A stretch of 64,000 bases of DNA from Streptomyces nitrosporeus (GCF_008704555.1 NZ_CP023702.1:7052001-7116000), one strand, 5' to 3'. Counted from the stretch's first letter, positions 34,547-43,388 are shown. Translations and numbers: made by a program. The notes: generated by a model from the letters alone, not told the origin.

Positions 34547-34587
34547 AGGGGTGGTCCGGGAGCCCAGAGTGCTCTCGGACCACCCCT
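34547..34587 (+). terminator. Hairpin terminator of the MFS gene
   Basis: A 17-bp stem with one mismatch (34547-34563 with 34571-34587), 7-nt loop, 14 bp after the stop codon. Confidence 0.8.
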
Positions 34588-34696
34588 GCCCGGAAACCGG
34601 GATTCCCGGCGCTCCGAAAACCGCTGGGAGACAGTCCCGAGGTTTATCCGAAACAAATCCGGCCAGTTGGGAACTTTATGTTTTCGATGGGCCGCC

Positions 34697-34725
34697 TTGA
34701 CACCCGGAAATAAGCTGCTTAATCT
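34697..34725 (+). promoter_or_regulatory. Strong vegetative-type promoter of the class V aminotransferase gene
   Basis: Consensus TTGACA (34697-34702), 17-nt spacer, TAATCT (34720-34725), about 104 nt before the start codon, in a markedly AT-rich stretch. Confidence 0.7.
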
Positions 34726-34758
34726 CATCCGGGAACTGTGAAGATTGTCTGGTGGATA

Positions 34759-34777
34759 AAACTGCGAAACGCAGTTT
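34759..34777 (+). promoter_or_regulatory. Dyad in the aminotransferase leader
   Basis: AAACTGC and GCAGTTT, a perfect 7-bp inverted repeat with 5-nt spacer, about 34 nt downstream of the -10. It may be an operator or a leader hairpin. Confidence 0.45.
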
Positions 34778-34828
34778 CTGTCTGCGCCTCGTGAAATGCA
34801 AGAAATTCCGGACACGCATTGAGGAGTA

Positions 34829-36136
34829 ATGGTGGATCTCTCGTACACCGCAGGCCCGGCAAGCATCGGCATCGAAGAGGCCTCGCACGGCGAGGCCGGC
34901 CCTCGGCCCTTCGACCCGAATGACTGGAATTCCGTCCGCGCGCAGTTCCTTCTCTCGCCCGACCTGGCGCACCTCTCGAATTTCTACCTGGCTTCCAATC
35001 CGAAGCCTGTCCGTGACGCCATCACGAAGTACCGGAAGGCATTCGACGAGGACCCGCACAGCTTCCTCGACGACAATATGTTCGGCCGGGAGGAGGACAT
35101 GCTGTGGCGCACCGTGTGCGCCGAGGCCGCCGAATACGTCGGTGGCCGGGCCGACGAGATCGCCCTCACCACCAGCACCACCATGGGGCTGGCGCTGACC
35201 TACAACGGCCTGCGGCTGAAACCCGGCCAGGAGATCCTGACCACCACGCACGAGTTCTACCCGCATCACGAGGCGATCCGCCTGGCCACCGAGAGGTGGG
35301 GTGCGACCATGCGCGCCATCTCGCTCTACGAGTCGTCGTCCGACTTCTCCGTCGACGAAGCCGTCGCCCGCATCCGTGCTGCGATCCGCCCCGAAACCCG
35401 CGTCTTCGGCGTCGCCTGGGTCCACTCCAACACCGGCGTCCGCCTGCCGATCACCAGGGTCGCGGACGTCATCGCGGATCTGAACCGCGACCGGGACGAG
35501 GAGGACCGCGTGCTGCTCGTGGTCGACGGGGTGCACGGCTTCGGCGTGGCGGACGAGGACGTCGCGAGCATGGGCTGCGACTTCTTCTCCGCGGGCACCC
35601 ACAAGTGGATCCTCGGACCGCGCGGTACGGGGATCATGTGGGCGAAGCCGGAGAACTGGGCACTCCTCCAGCCGACGATCCCCAGCCTGATGAGCAAGGA
35701 GACCTCCGCGGCCTGGCGGCAGGACCGCCGGCCGGCCGGACCCACCGAGGCCGCGTGGATCAGCCCGGGCGGATTCGCCGGGTACGAGCACCAGTGGGCC
35801 ACCGCCGAAGCGTTCCGCTTCGTCCGCCGGATCGGGCGCAAGCGGATCCAGGACCGGATCGCGGAACTCAACAGCCGGATCAAGGAAGGCCTGGCCGAGA
35901 TGGGCCACGTCACGCTGCACACCCCGCTCGACCCCGAAGTGTCCGCGGGGATCGTCACCTTCGATGTCGAGGGCTACGAACCGCGGAATGTCGCGAAGAT
36001 CCTCCGCGAGAACCGTGTCATCGCCAACGCCACGCCGTACGGCGTTCCCCGCGTCCGCCTGTCGGCAGGCATCGTCAACTCCCCGGAGGACGTCGACCTG
36101 GCCCTGAAGGTCATCCGGTCCCTCAAGGGCGCATGA
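34829..36136 (+). CDS. Class V aminotransferase-fold PLP enzyme (isopenicillin-N-epimerase-like)
   Basis: A 435-residue fold-type I PLP enzyme. Cofactor-binding parts are EIALTTSTTMGLALTYNG (about residues 111-128), LLVVDGVHGFGVADEDV with the Asp contacting the pyridine nitrogen, and the Schiff-base lysine in FFSAGTHKWILGPRGTG (about residue 260). Relatives include epimerases, cysteine desulfurase-like and C-S lyases. The ATG has GAGGAG very close (3 nt), so the GTG one codon later may be used. It has its own strong promoter and terminator, but its position suggests it serves the natural-product cluster, perhaps modifying the amino-acid precursor. Confidence 0.85.
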   Translation: MVDLSYTAGPASIGIEEASHGEAGPRPFDPNDWNSVRAQFLLSPDLAHLSNFYLASNPKPVRDAITKYRKAFDEDPHSFLDDNMFGREEDMLWRTVCAEAAEYVGGRADEIALTTSTTMGLALTYNGLRLKPGQEILTTTHEFYPHHEAIRLATERWGATMRAISLYESSSDFSVDEAVARIRAAIRPETRVFGVAWVHSNTGVRLPITRVADVIADLNRDRDEEDRVLLVVDGVHGFGVADEDVASMGCDFFSAGTHKWILGPRGTGIMWAKPENWALLQPTIPSLMSKETSAAWRQDRRPAGPTEAAWISPGGFAGYEHQWATAEAFRFVRRIGRKRIQDRIAELNSRIKEGLAEMGHVTLHTPLDPEVSAGIVTFDVEGYEPRNVAKILRENRVIANATPYGVPRVRLSAGIVNSPEDVDLALKVIRSLKGA

Positions 36137-36154
36137 ATCCCGCCTCGAACCCTC

Positions 36155-36189
36155 GTGAGGGGCCGCCGACCGAGTCGGCGGCCCCTCAC
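36155..36189. terminator. Hairpin terminator after the aminotransferase gene
   Basis: Perfect 15-bp stem (36155-36169 with 36175-36189), 5-nt loop, 18 bp after the stop codon. Confidence 0.85.
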
Positions 36190-36340
36190 GCGTTGCGCGG
36201 GCCGGCGGCCCGGGCGGCCCGGACGCGGTCCTCGGCCCGTGCCCGGAGCCGGTGACGGAGCTCGGACCCGGTGACCGGCCGGCCGGGGGCGCCGGTCGCG
36301 AAGCAGGTGATCCGCACGCCGTCCGCGTCCGTGGTCCTCG
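36186..36340 (-). pseudogene. IS1380-type transposase fragment
   Basis: About 50 codons reading TDADGVRITCFATGAPGRP and then SELRHRLRARAEDRVRAARA match a central block of IS1380-family transposases (usual LTCFATNT...LELRHRxRARxEDRIRxA). The frame ends in a stop where family members continue (LRNLPLH). No terminal repeats and no other convincing part of the transposase were found nearby, so this is an old relic at the right edge of the cluster. Confidence 0.6.
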
Positions 36341-37103
36341 GCCGGGCGCCTGGTGGACCGCCGGCCGAGCAGGGGTGCCGACCGGCGGACGGCGCACCCG
36401 GGGGAGTACCCGCGCGCTCGACCGCGGAGATCCCCCGCACCACACGGCGGCACACCATCGCACCCCGCGGGCTACGGCCGGTGTCCACCGCGGGATGACG
36501 GTTCCGGGCCGCCGATTCCCTCGTGCCAGGACCCGAGTGCGCCCCCTCGGCTGCGAGGTCCCGGCACCGCACCGCCTCATCCGGGGCACCGGGTCACAGC
36601 CGCTGCGACAAGCGCGACAGCGCTCTGACGGACCGGTGACGGTGTCTTGGACAGGTGCCCCGCCCAGGAGGTGCCCCCTTGCTCCGGACCGGCTTCGGCG
36701 GCACGTGCCGCTACCCGGTCCGGAACGGAACGGATGAGCGCGTACCCCGTCCGCGCTGCGACCGGTGACCCGGCCCGGACCGGCTGCGGTGGGGGAGAGG
36801 ACGGGGCAGGGGAGGGCCTCTGCCGTCTGCGGCACCGGCGCAAGGCGCGGCTGGACGAGACGGGCGGCGTTCCGCGGATGGCCGCCGAGGGCCGGACGGG
36901 CATGAGCTGCCGGGAGCGGAGGGCATGTACAGAGGGGTGGCGCTTGCCATGGAGGAGCGGATTGTGGGGTATCTCCAGGGCGTGTGGGAGAAGGAGGTGG
37001 TGGGGGCCGGTCTGTGGATGCCGCCTTTTCCCACACCTCTCCCAGATGATCTTGCGAATCCGGCTCCGCCGCTGCCCAGCGGCCTCCCAGTCTTGGAGTA
37101 CGA
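36341..37103. other. Gene-poor region between the cluster and the P-loop/NUDIX gene
   Basis: No frame here resembles a protein family. Near its end lies an inverted repeat (36982-36994 GTGTGGGAGAAGG with 37024-37036, one mismatch) in the leader of the downstream gene, which could be a regulatory hairpin. Confidence 0.4.
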
Positions 37104-38132
37104 ATGATCGTCTGGATCAACGGCGCGGTCGGTGCGGGCAAGACCAGCGCCGCGTGCGAACTGGTCGACCTGATCCCGAACAGCACCTTCTACGACCCCG
37201 AGGTGACGGGGGCGCAGCTCCACCATCTGCTGCCGCGGAAGAAACTCGCCGAGGTGACCGACTTCCAGGACCTGCCGATCTGGCGGCGCATGGTGGTGGA
37301 CACGGCTGCCGCGATGCTCGCCGAGATGCCCGGGGTCCTCGTGGTGCCCATGACGCTGCTGAGGCAGGAGTACCGCGACGAGATATTCGGCGGACTCGCG
37401 TCCCACCGCATCCCGGTCCGCCATGTGCTGCTCTCTCCGGAGGAAACGATCCTGCGGCAGCGGATGGCGGACCGCGCCCGGTGCGACGACGGCCCGGAGC
37501 CGGCCGGGCGGCGGGACCACGAGCACATCGGGCCCTACCGCGAGGCCCTCGACTGGATCACCGGGGACGCCCTCACGATCGACACCAGCGCGCTCACCCC
37601 CCAGGAGACGGCCGCGCGGATCGCCGAGGCCCTGCGCACCGGTGAGGCCCGTGAGTGCGGGATCGTGCAGAGCCCCGCGCCCCGTGCCGAGACCGTCGCC
37701 GCCGGAGTGCTCTTCTTCGACGACCAGGACCGGGTGCTGCTGGTCGACCCCACCTACAAGCCCGGCTGGGAGTTCCCGGGCGGGGTGGTGGAGGCCGGGG
37801 AGGCGCCCGCCGAAGCAGGCGTACGGGAGGTCGCGGAGGAACTGGGCCTCACCATGACCGCGGCCCCGAAACTGCTGCTGGTCGACTGGGAGGCCCCCAG
37901 GGCGCCCGCGCACGGGGGTCTGCGCTTCCTCTTCGACGGCGGGCGCCTGGCGGAGGCGGAGACGGGCCGCATGCTGCTGCCGGGAGCGGAACTGCGCGGC
38001 TGGCGCTTCGTCACGGAGGAGGAAGCGGCCCGGCTGCTGCCGCCCACCCGGTTCGAACGGCTGCGCTGGGCGCTGCGGGCCAGGGAGCAGGGCACCGTAC
38101 TGAACCTGGAGGCGGGCGTCCCGGTGGGCTGA
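37104..38132 (+). CDS. P-loop kinase-like domain fused to a NUDIX hydrolase
   Basis: A 342-residue two-domain protein. The N-terminal half has a Walker A loop INGAVGAGKTSAACEL (about residues 5-20) and the layout of small-molecule kinases or AAA proteins, with RQRMADRARCDDGPE and DTSALTPQETAARIAEAL near its end. The C-terminal half (from about residue 195) contains the NUDIX box GGVVEAGEAPAEAGVREVAEELGL, preceded by VAAGVLFFDDQDRVLLVDPTYKPGWEFPGG. It could phosphorylate and then hydrolyse nucleotide-like compounds. TTGGAG lies 6 nt before the ATG. In many genomes these domains are separate proteins. Confidence 0.8.
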   Translation: MIVWINGAVGAGKTSAACELVDLIPNSTFYDPEVTGAQLHHLLPRKKLAEVTDFQDLPIWRRMVVDTAAAMLAEMPGVLVVPMTLLRQEYRDEIFGGLASHRIPVRHVLLSPEETILRQRMADRARCDDGPEPAGRRDHEHIGPYREALDWITGDALTIDTSALTPQETAARIAEALRTGEARECGIVQSPAPRAETVAAGVLFFDDQDRVLLVDPTYKPGWEFPGGVVEAGEAPAEAGVREVAEELGLTMTAAPKLLLVDWEAPRAPAHGGLRFLFDGGRLAEAETGRMLLPGAELRGWRFVTEEEAARLLPPTRFERLRWALRAREQGTVLNLEAGVPVG

Positions 38133-38222
38133 CGGAGGCCGGCACGGGCGTCCCGGCGGACCGGGGAGAGCGGGCGCCTCCCGCCGCGGCCCTCCGGCGG
38201 GAGGGGGCCGGGGGCCCTCCTT

Positions 38223-38945
38223 TCACCGCTGCGCGGCTGCCCGCAGACCGGCCGCCGCGTCCGTGGTGAGCGGGGCGCCGTGACCGAAGCAGGCGATGTC
38301 CGGCGCCAGCGAGGCGAGCCGCCGCAAGGACGCCTCGGCCTCCGTACGGTCGGTGTTGAACACGCCGAGCATTACCTGCCCGGCCTCCGCCACGCTGTCC
38401 CCGGTGAACAGCACCCCGTGGCGCGGCAGATGGACACCGATGGAGCCCGGGGTGTGACCGGGGCAGTGGACCACCCGGGCGCCGCCGCCGAACGGCAGCT
38501 CGTCGCCGTCCTCCAGCTCGCGGTCGACCCGGGTGGGCGGCGCGTCGGGGACGGTCAGCGCGTGGGCCCAGAGGGGGAGCTCCCAGTCCAGCAGGACGGG
38601 GTCGGCGACCTCGCGCTCCCCCCGGATCACCGGGGCGTCCAGGCGGTGGGCCATGATCCGCGCACCGAACCGGTCGGCGAGTTCCTGGGCGGCGCCGTAG
38701 TGGTCGCGGTGGCCGTGGGTGAGGACGATCCGGCTCAGCAGGGCCGGATCGAGGCCCAGCCGGCGTATCCCGTCCTCGACCGCACCGGCGGCGTGCACAT
38801 CACCCGCGTCGATCAGGGTGAGCTCCGCACCGCCGCCCGGCCCGCCGTCCGTGCTGTCGGGCGTGCCGTCACACCAGAGATACGCCTGGCCGATCGGGAA
38901 GCGGAACATGTACAGGCGCTGCGGGAGTACTTCGACGAGGTCCAT
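38223..38945 (-). CDS. MBL-fold metallohydrolase
   Basis: A 240-residue metallo-beta-lactamase-fold protein. The zinc site HGHRDH is in IVLTHGHRDHYGAAQELA (about residues 76-81), with further ligands in VVHCPGHTPGSIGVHL and LFTGDSV and the final CFGHGAPL. Such proteins hydrolyse thioesters, lactones or similar substrates; because a GBL system is nearby, lactonase activity is imaginable but not supported by sequence. It is single and convergent with the P-loop/NUDIX gene. Confidence 0.88.
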   Translation of the reverse strand: MDLVEVLPQRLYMFRFPIGQAYLWCDGTPDSTDGGPGGGAELTLIDAGDVHAAGAVEDGIRRLGLDPALLSRIVLTHGHRDHYGAAQELADRFGARIMAHRLDAPVIRGEREVADPVLLDWELPLWAHALTVPDAPPTRVDRELEDGDELPFGGGARVVHCPGHTPGSIGVHLPRHGVLFTGDSVAEAGQVMLGVFNTDRTEAEASLRRLASLAPDIACFGHGAPLTTDAAAGLRAAAQR

Positions 38946-39078
38946 ACGGCGAACGTACGCACGGAGGGAGCTAAGACGCCCGGAATTCTGCTCCGGGCGA
39001 CTTCGCCCAGGGCGTAGCGGACAGCACCGCCCGGCCGGACACCACCGCCCGGCCGGGCCCGTCTTCCGCCCGGAGCGC

Positions 39079-40443
39079 TCAGGCCTTCCTGGACTCCGCG
39101 TAGTTGCGCAGGAACAGCGCCTCGGCGACCGAGAGCCGCTCCAGCTCCTGGGGCGAGACGCTCTCGTTCACCGCGTGGATCTGCGCCTCGGGCTCGCTCA
39201 GCCCGATCAGCAGGATCTCCGCCTCCGGGTACAGCGCGGCCAGCGTGTTGCAGAGCGGGATGGAACCGCCCATGCCGGAGGTCTGCATCTCCTGGCCCGG
39301 ATAGGCCGCGCGCATGGCCTCGGCCATCGACGTGTACGCGGGGCTGGTGACGTCGGCGCGGAAGGGCTGGCCCTGGCCGACCGGTTCGACCGTGACCCTG
39401 GCCCCCCACGGGGCGTGCGACTCCAGGTGCGCGGTCAGCAGCTTCGTCGCCTCGGCCGCGTCCTGGCCCGGCGGCACCCGCAGACTGATCTGCGCGCGCG
39501 CGGTCGCCTGCAACGACGGCGTGGCCCCCACCACCGGCGGGCAGTCGATGCCGATGACCGTCACCGCGGGCCGGGCCCAGATCCGGTCGGCCACGGTGCC
39601 CGTGCCGATCAGCTCCACCCCGTCGAGGACCCGGGCGTCCCGGCGGAACTCCTCCTCCGGGTACTGCAGGCCCTCCCACGCGGCGTCCGTGGTGAGCCCG
39701 TCCACCGTCGTCGTGCCGTCCTCGGCCCGCAGCGAGGCGAGCAGCTGGATCATCGCCGCCAGCGCGTCCGGGGCCGCCCCGCCGAACTGGCCGGAATGCA
39801 GGTTGCCTTCCAGCGTGTCCAGCCGCACCCGCAGCATCGTCATGCCCCGGAGGGTGGCGGTCACGGTGGGCAGGCCGACCCGGAAGTTGCCGGTGTCGCC
39901 GATGACGACGGTGTCGGCGGCCAGCAGCTCCGGGTGCGCCTCGGCGTACCGCTCCAGCCCCCCGGTGCCCTGCTCCTCCGAGCCCTCCACGACCACCTTG
40001 ACGGAGACCGGCACACCGCCGTCCGCCTTGAGGGCGCGCAGCGCGAGGAGGTGCATGACGAAGCCGCCCTTGCAGTCCGCCGCGCCCCGGCCGTACCAGC
40101 GGCCGTCGCGCTCGGTCAGCTCGAACGGCGGAGAGAGCCACGCCGACTCGTCGAGCGGCGGCTGCACGTCGTAGTGCGCGTAGAGCAGCACGGTCGGCGC
40201 CCCGGCCGGTCCGGGCAGGAACCCGTACACCGACTGGGTGCCGTCGGGGGTGTCCAGCAGCGCGACGTCCTCGAAACCCTCGGTGCGCAGCGCGCCGGCC
40301 ACCCAGCGGGCCGCGGCCTCGCACTCGCTCACCGGGAACTGCTCGGGGTCCGCCACCGACCGGAAGGCCACCAGCTCGGCGAGCTCCGTCTTGGCGCGGG
40401 GCATCAGCGAGGCAACGGTCTCGGAAATCGGACGGGCGGTCAT
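39079..40443 (-). CDS. M20 family dipeptidase/carboxypeptidase
   Basis: A 454-residue M20 peptidase. Metal-ligand regions are VLLYAHYDVQPP (His and Asp, about residues 79-90), YGRGAADCKGG, the catalytic Glu pair VVVEGSEEQGTGG, and the C-terminal GMGGSIPLCNTLAAL. It should cleave dipeptides or N-acyl amino acids. The ATG at 40443 has AGGAG 8 nt upstream; the longer in-frame start at 40533 is rejected since its added residues are not family-like. It is monocistronic. Confidence 0.9.
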   Translation of the reverse strand: MTARPISETVASLMPRAKTELAELVAFRSVADPEQFPVSECEAAARWVAGALRTEGFEDVALLDTPDGTQSVYGFLPGPAGAPTVLLYAHYDVQPPLDESAWLSPPFELTERDGRWYGRGAADCKGGFVMHLLALRALKADGGVPVSVKVVVEGSEEQGTGGLERYAEAHPELLAADTVVIGDTGNFRVGLPTVTATLRGMTMLRVRLDTLEGNLHSGQFGGAAPDALAAMIQLLASLRAEDGTTTVDGLTTDAAWEGLQYPEEEFRRDARVLDGVELIGTGTVADRIWARPAVTVIGIDCPPVVGATPSLQATARAQISLRVPPGQDAAEATKLLTAHLESHAPWGARVTVEPVGQGQPFRADVTSPAYTSMAEAMRAAYPGQEMQTSGMGGSIPLCNTLAALYPEAEILLIGLSEPEAQIHAVNESVSPQELERLSVAEALFLRNYAESRKA

Positions 40444-40700
40444 GGGCACGCTCCTGGTGGGTGCGACGTTAGGACAGTGGCGCGTCGTGCAAGGGTCGTC
40501 CCGTGTCCCCGGCGGGCGTGTGACGACAGCCACGGCTCACGGACGACCCTTACGCGACCGCACGCGACACCGGTGGGTGAGGCGTCGCGTGTACGGCGGG
40601 TTCATGGCCGATCCTCCCACAGCGGATCTCGGCCACCACGCGCCGTAGGATGCCGTGAGCAACTGGGGCCAGTGGTCGGGATCGGGAGCAGAAGCACATC

Positions 40701-41921
40701 GTGAGCAGCGAGAACGCAGACGTCGGACGTGAGCCGGAAGAGTCGTCGACGGTATGGGACGTCGTCGTGGTGGGCGCGGGCCCGGCCGGGGCCTCCGCGG
40801 CGTACGCGGCGGCCGTCGCCGGCCGGCGGGTGCTGTTGCTGGAGAAATCCGAGCTCCCCCGCTACAAGACCTGCGGCGGCGGGATCATCGGGTTCTCCCG
40901 GGACTCGCTGCCTCCGGGCTTCGAACTCCCCCTCAAGGACCGGATCCACGCGGTGACCTTCTCGCTCAACGGGAAACTGTCCCGCACCCGCAGGTCCAAG
41001 CGCATGCTCTTCGGACTCATCAACCGCCCCGAGTTCGACGCCGGCCTGGTCGAAGCCGCGCAGAAGGCGGGCGCCGAACTGCGCACCGGGGCCACCGTGT
41101 CGCGGGTCGAGCAGCACGGCCCCGCGGTCCCCGACCGGCGCACGGTCGCCGTGGTCCTCTCCGGTGGTGAGACCGTCCTGGCCAGGGCCGTCGTCGGTGC
41201 GGACGGCAGCGCGGGGCGCATAGGGGCACATGTCGGGGTGAAGCTGGACCAGGTGGATCTCGGCCTGGAGGCCGAGATCCCCGTCCCGCGGACCGTGGCC
41301 GAGGACTGGGCGGGACGGGTGCTCATCGACTGGGGCCCGCTTCCGGGGAGTTACGGCTGGGTCTTCCCCAAGGGCGACACCCTGACCGTCGGGGTGATCG
41401 CCGCCCGCGGCGACGGCGCGGGGACGAAGCGCTACCTGGAGGACTTCGTCGGCCGGCTCGGCCTCGCCGGCTTCGAGCCCACGATCTCCTCGGGGCATCT
41501 GACGCGGTGCCGCAGCGAGGACTCGCCGCTCTCCCGCGGCCGGGTCGTGGTCTGCGGGGACGCGGCCGGCCTGCTGGAGCCCTGGACCAGGGAGGGGATC
41601 TCCTTCGCCCTGCGGTCCGGGCGGCTCGCGGGCGAGTGGGCGGTGCGGATCGCCGAGTCGCACGACGCGGTCGACGCCCGGCGCCAGGCGCTCAACTACG
41701 CGTTCGCCATCAAGGCGGGCCTGGGCGTCGAGATGGGCGTCGGCCGCCGGATGCTCAAGCTGTTCGAGCGCCGCCCGGGGCTCCTGCACGCCGTGCTGAC
41801 GGGTTTCCGCCCGGCCTGGAACGCCTTCGCGGGCATCACCCGCGGGACGACCTCGCTCGCCGAACTGGTCCGTACGCATCCGCTGGCCCAGCGGGCGTTG
41901 TCGGCGATGGACCGCGGCTGA
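40701..41921 (+). CDS. Geranylgeranyl reductase family FAD-dependent oxidoreductase
   Basis: A 406-residue flavoprotein. The FAD motif VVVVGAGPAGASAAYAAAVAGRRVLLLEKSELPRYKTCGGG (about residues 21-60) with the RYKTCGGG block is characteristic of geranylgeranyl reductase-like enzymes; VVVCGDAAGLLEPWTREGI (about residues 275-293) is the second FAD motif. Family members reduce isoprenoid double bonds of quinones or lipids. GTG start at 40701. It is a common Streptomyces core gene near menaquinone or lipid genes; none is seen adjacent here. Confidence 0.88.
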   Translation: MSSENADVGREPEESSTVWDVVVVGAGPAGASAAYAAAVAGRRVLLLEKSELPRYKTCGGGIIGFSRDSLPPGFELPLKDRIHAVTFSLNGKLSRTRRSKRMLFGLINRPEFDAGLVEAAQKAGAELRTGATVSRVEQHGPAVPDRRTVAVVLSGGETVLARAVVGADGSAGRIGAHVGVKLDQVDLGLEAEIPVPRTVAEDWAGRVLIDWGPLPGSYGWVFPKGDTLTVGVIAARGDGAGTKRYLEDFVGRLGLAGFEPTISSGHLTRCRSEDSPLSRGRVVVCGDAAGLLEPWTREGISFALRSGRLAGEWAVRIAESHDAVDARRQALNYAFAIKAGLGVEMGVGRRMLKLFERRPGLLHAVLTGFRPAWNAFAGITRGTTSLAELVRTHPLAQRALSAMDRG

Positions 41922-42061
41922 GCCCGCACCCTGCCCGGCAGGCCGGACCAGGCCTGCCGGGGCCGGCCCGCGGAGCGGGCCCGGTCCGCCGCCGCCATCC
42001 GGGCCGGCGGCCCCGCGGCGGGGGTGCCGTCCGCGGCGGGGCCCGGGTAGGTTGACCCGCC

Positions 42062-42754
42062 ATGGACTGTGCTTCGTACCTGCGGCACCTGGGCCGGGAA
42101 CACGCCGCGTTCCGGGCCTGCCTCGACGGTGACCTGTCCGCCGCCGTGGAGCACTGCGGCGACTGGACGCTGTACGACCTGGCGAACCACCTGGGCGGCC
42201 AGAACCACTGGGCGGCGGCCGCGGTGACCGAGCGGCGCGGCGACCACACCGTGCCGGCCGCGCCACGCGAGCGGACCGCGCTGGTCGGCTGGTTCGAGGA
42301 TTCGTGCGCGGCGCTGACGCGGGCACTGGACACCGACCCGCTGACAGAGGCGTGGACGTTCCACCCGCCGCACACGGCGGGCTTCTGGCAGCGGCGCCGC
42401 TGCCTGGAGGCGCTCGTACACCGCTGGGACGCCGAGAACGCCCTCGGTACGCCAAGTCCGATGGACGCCGGACTCGCCGCGGAGGGAGTGGCGGAGGTCC
42501 TCGACACCATGGTGCCGAGGCAGCGGTCCAGGGGACGCGCACAGCCGCCCGCGTCCGCACTGCGGCTCGACGCCACCGACACCGCGCACACATGGACCTA
42601 CGGACCGGGCGTCCCGGTCGCCAGGGTCTCCGCCACCGCGGAGGACCTCCTGCTGCTGCTGTGGGGGCGGGCCCGGGACGATGACCGGGCGTACGTGTGG
42701 GAAGGGGACCGGAGGGCGGGCCGCCTGGTCCTGGAAGGGCCGCTGACCGCCTGA
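42062..42754 (+). CDS. Maleylpyruvate isomerase/DinB-like mycothiol-dependent enzyme
   Basis: A 230-residue protein of the mycothiol-dependent maleylpyruvate isomerase family. The N-terminal helix bundle has WTLYDLANHLGGQNHWAAAAV (about residues 38-58, with the metal His) and RRRCLEALVHRWDAENALG (His at about residue 120) and the C-terminal half has a SCP2-like strand pattern. Family proteins use mycothiol as thiol cofactor for isomerisation or conjugation. Substrate not predictable. A 9-bp tandem repeat follows it. Confidence 0.85.
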   Translation: MDCASYLRHLGREHAAFRACLDGDLSAAVEHCGDWTLYDLANHLGGQNHWAAAAVTERRGDHTVPAAPRERTALVGWFEDSCAALTRALDTDPLTEAWTFHPPHTAGFWQRRRCLEALVHRWDAENALGTPSPMDAGLAAEGVAEVLDTMVPRQRSRGRAQPPASALRLDATDTAHTWTYGPGVPVARVSATAEDLLLLLWGRARDDDRAYVWEGDRRAGRLVLEGPLTA

Positions 42755-42791
42755 GGCGGGGAGGGCCCGGCGGGTGCCCGGGACCGCGAAA

Positions 42792-42845
42792 CCTCCCCGG
42801 AAGCCCCGGAAGCCCCGGAAGCCCCGGAAGCCCCGGAAGGGCCGG
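42792..42845 (+). repeat. 9-bp tandem repeat (AAGCCCCGG)
   Basis: Four perfect copies of AAGCCCCGG at 42801-42836, flanked by degenerate copies on each side, in the spacer between two convergent genes. Probably slippage-prone; no function seen. Confidence 0.9.
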
Positions 42846-42911
42846 TACGGGCGGATCCCGAGGGCCGGTACGGGGCTTCGTAGGGGTAGGGCGGTACGGC
42901 CCCTCGTCCGG

Positions 42912-43364
42912 TCAGTCCTCCACCGTGATGCGGAAGACCGGGTGGTCGGGGCAGGCCGCCAGCAGTTCGGCGTCGGACGACTTGGCGGTGACGCCCTGGA
43001 AGTACTGGTTGACCTCCCAGCCCCACTTCTCCAGGTAGGACCGCAGGACCAGCGCTTTCTGCGCGTCGTCCGTGACCTCCTCGGCCGTGAACGCGTGGGC
43101 CCTGCGGCCCACGCGCAGCTCCCCGCAGCCCGCCGCCCGCATGTTGCGCACCCACTGGGAATGCCCGCGCGCGGAGACCAGGTACCGCGTCCCCTCATGG
43201 GTGTGGGGGTTGACGGGGATGCGCTGCATCTGTCCGCTCCTGCGGCCCCGCACCGACATCTCGGCGCTGCCCATCAGGCTGATCCCGTGACGGGCGAGCC
43301 AGCCCACCACGCTGTTCATACGGACGTTGAGCGCGCTGCCCCGGAGGTAGTACGGCTGAGACAT
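42912..43364 (-). CDS. Deazaflavin (F420)-dependent nitroreductase family protein
   Basis: A 150-residue split-barrel protein of the nitroreductase family deazaflavin-dependent oxidoreductases (Ddn-like): RMNSVVGWLARHGISLMGSAEMSVRGRRSGQMQRIPV near the N-terminus and YLVSARGHSQWVRNMRAAG in the middle are family motifs for F420 binding. The ATG at 43364 is preferred; an in-frame start at 43397 lies in the operator region. It is divergent from a TetR gene with two matching palindromes between them, which presumably controls it. Confidence 0.85.
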   Translation of the reverse strand: MSQPYYLRGSALNVRMNSVVGWLARHGISLMGSAEMSVRGRRSGQMQRIPVNPHTHEGTRYLVSARGHSQWVRNMRAAGCGELRVGRRAHAFTAEEVTDDAQKALVLRSYLEKWGWEVNQYFQGVTAKSSDAELLAACPDHPVFRITVED

Positions 43365-43388
43365 GGGACCCCCACCACTGGATGCTTT

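Noticed and set aside
38223..38945. MBL-fold gene as a GBL lactonase for the nearby signal system
   Set aside because: It lies outside the cluster behind a terminator and IS relic, and no motif distinguishes lactonases from other MBL enzymes here.
42792..42845. Repeat considered as CRISPR
   Set aside because: Units are 9 bp, contiguous and without spacers or cas genes.
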